Shown here: one piece after another, positions 4,051 through 6,637 of the stretch
Numbering within the stretch: the first letter of the stretch is position 1
How the letters are laid out: every line of letters begins with the position of its first letter
From: Bacteroidota bacterium
GTDB taxonomy: Bacteria; Bacteroidota; Bacteroidia; Bacteroidales; 4484-276
Assembly (NCBI GenBank): GCA_013203545.1
Contig: JABMQA010000320.1
Coordinates: forward strand, 1 to 6,637
Direction of reading: 5' to 3'
Length of the DNA stretch: 6,637 nucleotides
Translations under genes and position numbers: made by a program
Notes under the pieces: generated by a model
Told to the model about the DNA's origin: nothing
The model's database searches: none
Seen by the model: the letters and a program-made list of their open reading frames with translations, nothing else

Positions 4051-6637
4051 TTACTTAATAACCACCTTTTCAACCTTCAACAAATTGTTGCCGGCCACCT
4101 TAAGGTAATAGATGCCTTTGGGTAAACCCATCACATCAAGTTTAACTGTTGTAGTTCCTGAAATATGCTTTAGGTTGTTCGTTAAAACAAGCTGGCCATT
4201 TGCATTGAGCAGTAAAACCTCAGCATCAACAGGATTTTCGGATGAAACCATAACATTCACCATCGTGGTGGCAGGATTGGGATAAACCTCAACCTTCATC
4301 TGCCCCTCCATCAAACTTCCGCCAATTGATGAGGCCTTGTAATCAACCTGCCCGATAACCGAAATTCCATGGTTCGTAAATTGCCCCTGGTTTGGAGAGG
4401 ACTGATCATAAGAAATTTCCAGTTCCCGGGTTTCACCTGTTGATGGTCTGAACATTTTTATCTGTATTGTTTCCCCATCAGCAAAGCCATCTTTAATACC
4501 GGTAAACTGATCGTCTGAAAACAGGTTCAGGGCAAATGATTGTCCGTCTTCCCCCACCTGAATAATTCCTGAACAGGTTGCATCCTGGTCGAAAGCGCCT
4601 ATCATATCCCCGGCCTCAAAGAAACCGTTTATAGCTGCCGGGAAAACCATGGTATGCGATCCTGCTGTAACATTAATCTCATTCCAGGGGGTTGCAATGC
4701 TGCCTATTGACAGATCATTTTGAATCCCTGCTTTGGAAACATTGGCCGGATAGGTTATTGAACAGTCTTGGGTGACCTTAACAAAGTATGCTTTCCCTGA
4801 TGCCACTGAATTTAGAGACGTTATGTTAAATGCGGGATAATAAATATTGATCCCGGCAATCTCTTTGGCAATGATTAAAATATCGCCAAGTGGGCTGAAA
4901 ATATCTGAGGAAGGAACACTAACATCATCCAGAACAGGAATAATATTCCAGCCTTCGGTTAGATTAATAGTTTTACTATCGGATTCACTTCCTGACAGAA
5001 TTAATGATGATTCAGCAGTGACCTTGATAACATAACCATCCATGTAATTCCAGTTCCCGATGGTATTAACTCCCCATTCCGGCTGGAAAATTCCGGAATA
5101 GTTCCACATTTGTCTAATGTTTTGAACCATGGGTAAGGTAACAGTTTCCATGTTATCATAAACGGGTTGAACAAAGCTTGATATACCGCTCCAGCCCATT
5201 GGAATCTGAACTTCTTGCTTATCCAACAGGATATACAATATCATACAGTCATTATCTCCAATGTTACAGGGATTAACGGGCTCGGCCAACAGACAAAGCT
5301 CAACAGATTCTGCAAGCACATCATTTTCGCCCAATGTGTAGGTAGGATTGATTATGTTGTTGGCATCAAATGTCCCATCACCGCTGGCTGACCATAAAAC
5401 ACTGCTGCTATATTCGGCAGTGGCGTCTGTTAACCCGAAAGCAATTCCCTGGGAAACGGAACCGTCAATGCCGGCCATAGCAACCGGATTTCTCTGAATG
5501 GAGATGCTTACAAAATCTTCAGCATTTACTGAACATGGATTGATCGGAGATGCAGTCAGGGTAAACCCTACAATACCTGCTTCGATTTGTGAAGGTGTTG
5601 GAATGAAAGTCGGACTTAGTATTGCCGGATCACTAAGTCCTTCTACAGGTGTCCAGGCTACTTCGCTGAAATCAGTTGCCGTACCTTCAAAGATAATTTC
5701 CTGGTTCTCACAAATGATGGCATCATTACCCGCCTCAGCAACAGGAAGCCACTGGATTGACAGGGTCATCGAAGAAATATCCGTAACGGTGCAGGGGCCG
5801 ATGGGCTCGACAGATAAGGTAAGCTCGGCATATCCGGATAGCATATCCTGTGTACCCGGTGTGTAAACCGGATCTAAAATATCTGCCTGGTTAAATGTTC
5901 CATCACCGCTGGTAGTCCAAACGAATGCGGTTTCATTTTCAACGATGCCCGCTAATTGGTACGTGTCATTTTCACAGATCATGGCGTCATCACCGGCAAT
6001 GGCAACAGGGTTCTTTTGAATAGATATAGAAACCACATCATTTGCGATCAAAGTACAGGGATTGTTGGGTGAGGCTGTTAATGTAAACTCAACCATTCCT
6101 GCTTCAACCTGTGCTGCCGTAGGAATGAAGACAGGTGAAAGGATAGCCGGATCATTCAGGCCTTCAGCCGGGCTCCAGGCTACTTCGCTATACTCGGTTG
6201 CCGTTCCGTTAAGACTGATTTCCTGGTCTTCACACATGGTGGCATCATTTCCGGCTGCTGCGGTGGGATTCTTGTAAATCGTTATGGTTACCTGGTCATT
6301 GGCACTTGTAACACACGGATTATTTGGTGATGCCGTTAGTGTAAACGCAACCAGGCCTGCTTCTATTTGTGCAGGTGTGGGATTAAATATTGGTCCCAAA
6401 ACAGCAGGATCGTTCAAACCTTCAACAGGACTCCAGGCAACTTCGCTGTAATCGGATGCTGTCCCTGCAAGCGTGATTACCTGATCTTCACAAATAGTAA
6501 CATCATCACCGGCTGTAACTGTTGGATTCTTTAAAATCGTAATGGATTTCTGGTCATTTGCTGACAACACACAAGGGTTGATCGGAGATGCAGTCAGGGT
6601 AAACCCTACAATACCTGCTTCGATTTGCGAAGGTGTC
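4051..6637 (-). CDS. Large T9SS-secreted multidomain surface protein with Ig-like repeats (C-terminal part)
   Basis: The frame stays open to the right edge, so the N-terminus and signal peptide are outside the window. A GTG at 6570 could be taken for a start, but it lies in mid-repeat, and the codons upstream (6571-6636) continue the same repeat motif. Numbering from 6570, the visible order is: Ig-like repeats of 86-89 residues (1-435); a duplicated module of about 75 residues (453-527 and 535-609), each beginning with a GW and ending in a KVT strand; a beta-rich module (about 627-739) with GDMIGAFD, DGFADGE and FRPSTGE; then a T9SS type A sorting domain (about 760-839) with VYPNPA, NGQLV, LDVMGLPKGIYYLKV and a basic VEKVVIK end. 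The sorting domain directs export through the Por/Spr secretion system and cleavage at the outer membrane. No catalytic domain is visible here, so adhesion, matrix or glycan binding is plausible but unproven; an enzyme could lie N-terminal. Confidence 0.9.
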   Translation of the reverse strand, partial: TPSQIEAGIVGFTLTASPINPCVLSANDQKSITILKNPTVTAGDDVTICEDQVITLAGTASDYSEVAWSPVEGLNDPAVLGPIFNPTPAQIEAGLVAFTLTASPNNPCVTSANDQVTITIYKNPTAAAGNDATMCEDQEISLNGTATEYSEVAWSPAEGLNDPAILSPVFIPTAAQVEAGMVEFTLTASPNNPCTLIANDVVSISIQKNPVAIAGDDAMICENDTYQLAGIVENETAFVWTTSGDGTFNQADILDPVYTPGTQDMLSGYAELTLSVEPIGPCTVTDISSMTLSIQWLPVAEAGNDAIICENQEIIFEGTATDFSEVAWTPVEGLSDPAILSPTFIPTPSQIEAGIVGFTLTASPINPCSVNAEDFVSISIQRNPVAMAGIDGSVSQGIAFGLTDATAEYSSSVLWSASGDGTFDANNIINPTYTLGENDVLAESVELCLLAEPVNPCNIGDNDCMILYILLDKQEVQIPMGWSGISSFVQPVYDNMETVTLPMVQNIRQMWNYSGIFQPEWGVNTIGNWNYMDGYVIKVTAESSLILSGSESDSKTINLTEGWNIIPVLDDVSVPSSDIFSPLGDILIIAKEIAGINIYYPAFNITSLNSVASGKAYFVKVTQDCSITYPANVSKAGIQNDLSIGSIATPWNEINVTAGSHTMVFPAAINGFFEAGDMIGAFDQDATCSGIIQVGEDGQSFALNLFSDDQFTGIKDGFADGETIQIKMFRPSTGETRELEISYDQSSPNQGQFTNHGISVIGQVDYKASSIGGSLMEGQMKVEVYPNPATTMVNVMVSSENPVDAEVLLLNANGQLVLTNNLKHISGTTTVKLDVMGLPKGIYYLKVAGNNLLKVEKVVIK
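4054..4293 (-). other. T9SS type A C-terminal sorting domain (coding segment)
   Basis: The last 80 residues show the type A sorting pattern: VEVYPNPATTMVNV, then a strand ending in LLLNANGQLV, then TTVKLDVMGLPKGIYYLKV and a final LLKVEKVVIK. In this family the domain is recognised by the type IX translocon and removed by the sortase-like PorU, usually with attachment of the passenger to A-LPS. This implies that the genome encodes a T9SS elsewhere; none of its components are in this window. Confidence 0.9.
4744..5214 (-). repeat. Internally duplicated 'GW...KVT' protein module (two diverged copies)
   Basis: Copy 1 is encoded at about 4990-5214 and copy 2 at about 4744-4968. Each copy starts with a hydrophobic strand and Gly-Trp (IPMGWSGISS and NLTEGWNIIP). 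Each continues with a segment on the pattern 'I...M/E..GI(F/Y)xPxxxxNxIxxW/V' and ends with GYVIKVT or KAYFVKVT plus a short strand (SSLILSG and CSITYPA). The copies are clearly diverged in sequence, so this is an old duplication. I recall similar paired modules just before T9SS domains in other Bacteroidota proteins, but I know of no assigned function. Confidence 0.65.
5540..5599 (-). repeat. Near-identical 60-nt patch, copy 1 (partner 6578-6637)
   Basis: Positions 5540-5599 match 6578-6637 at 58 of 60 bases, with the first 50 identical; the differences are at 5590/6628 and 5599/6637. The offset is 1,038 bp, exactly four repeat units (346 codons). Both copies encode the end of a type A unit (TPSQIEAG...TASPINPC). 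The two intervening type A units are visibly more diverged at the DNA level, so this pair was homogenised or duplicated more recently. Confidence 0.85.
6578..6637 (-). repeat. Near-identical 60-nt patch, copy 2 (partner 5540-5599)
   Basis: This is the second copy of the patch described at 5540-5599. It is cut by the right edge of the window, so the true length of the identical block cannot be seen. Identity breaks down at once on the other side (6577 and below against 5539 and below). Confidence 0.8.

Larger units (their letters stand above)
5266..6637 (-). repeat. Tandem Ig-like/PKD-like coding repeats, two subtypes (A-A-A-B-A-B)
   Basis: Units divided after each NPC/GPC motif are: partial A 6571-6637, A 6313-6570, A 6055-6312, B 5791-6054, A 5533-5790, B 5266-5532. 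The complete units encode 86, 86, 88, 86 and 89 residues. All share a start like 'NPxAxAGxDAxICExQ' and an end like 'TLxxxPxxPC'. Type A has SEVAW(S/T)PxEGLxDPA and IPTxxQxEAG in the middle. Type B has W(T/S)xSGDGTF and P(V/T)YTxG instead, which is the commoner form in Bacteroidota surface proteins. Each unit normally has two cysteines, in ICE and at the terminal NPC/GPC, suggesting one disulfide per domain. The last unit has lost the first of these. The array continues past the window edge. Confidence 0.88.

Noticed and set aside
5498..5866. Plus-strand open frame across the Ig-like array, with a similar one at 6062-6277
   Set aside because: Both are antisense shadows of the repeat array. 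Their mutual similarity comes from the repeats on the other strand, not from coding on this one.
6568..6570. GTG as a translation start for the T9SS protein
   Set aside because: The codons upstream to the window edge continue the repeat (…SPINPC), so this is an internal valine.
5266..6637. CRISPR-like or mobile repeat array
   Set aside because: The periodicity of 258-267 bp is in frame and encodes conserved protein motifs, so it is a coding domain repeat.

Overview
The window comes from a member of the phylum Bacteroidota, probably a Bacteroidales- or Marinilabiliales-like lineage; this is inferred from content only. The evidence is a C-terminal type IX secretion (T9SS) sorting domain, tandem Ig-like repeats of the 'NAGxDxxICE...SGDGTF...NPC' kind typical of the phylum, a signal peptide with Gln at the expected mature N-terminus, weak Shine-Dalgarno sequences, and moderate-to-low GC with AT-rich spacers.

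Left half, + strand (1-2393): the 3' end of a FucP/NagP-type sugar:H+ symporter, then a 183-bp AT-rich spacer, then a sugar-1-phosphate nucleotidyltransferase and a NahK-type anomeric N-acetylhexosamine 1-kinase that overlap by ATGA. Together they suggest a small sugar-salvage cassette: import, then anomeric phosphorylation, then NDP-sugar formation. The exact sugar cannot be read from the sequence.

Middle, - strand (2390-3934): a secreted or periplasmic protein of 514 residues with no recognised function. It converges on the kinase gene, and the two stop codons overlap by 4 bp. The long open frame could start at 3976, but the signal peptide places the start at 3934.

Right half, - strand (4051 to beyond 6637): the C-terminal part of a large modular surface or secreted protein. 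It has at least five complete Ig-like repeats of two interspersed subtypes, then a duplicated 'GW...KVT' module, a beta-rich 'GDMIGAFD' module and a T9SS type A sorting domain. A strong intrinsic terminator at 3991-4027 separates it from the 514-residue gene. Its N-terminus lies outside the window.

No RNA gene, CRISPR array, insertion sequence or phage feature was seen. Nothing here clearly amounts to a new system. The best leads are the salvage cassette, the higher-order repeat architecture (including a 60-nt nearly identical patch 1,038 bp apart), and the structured AT-rich leader before the nucleotidyltransferase.
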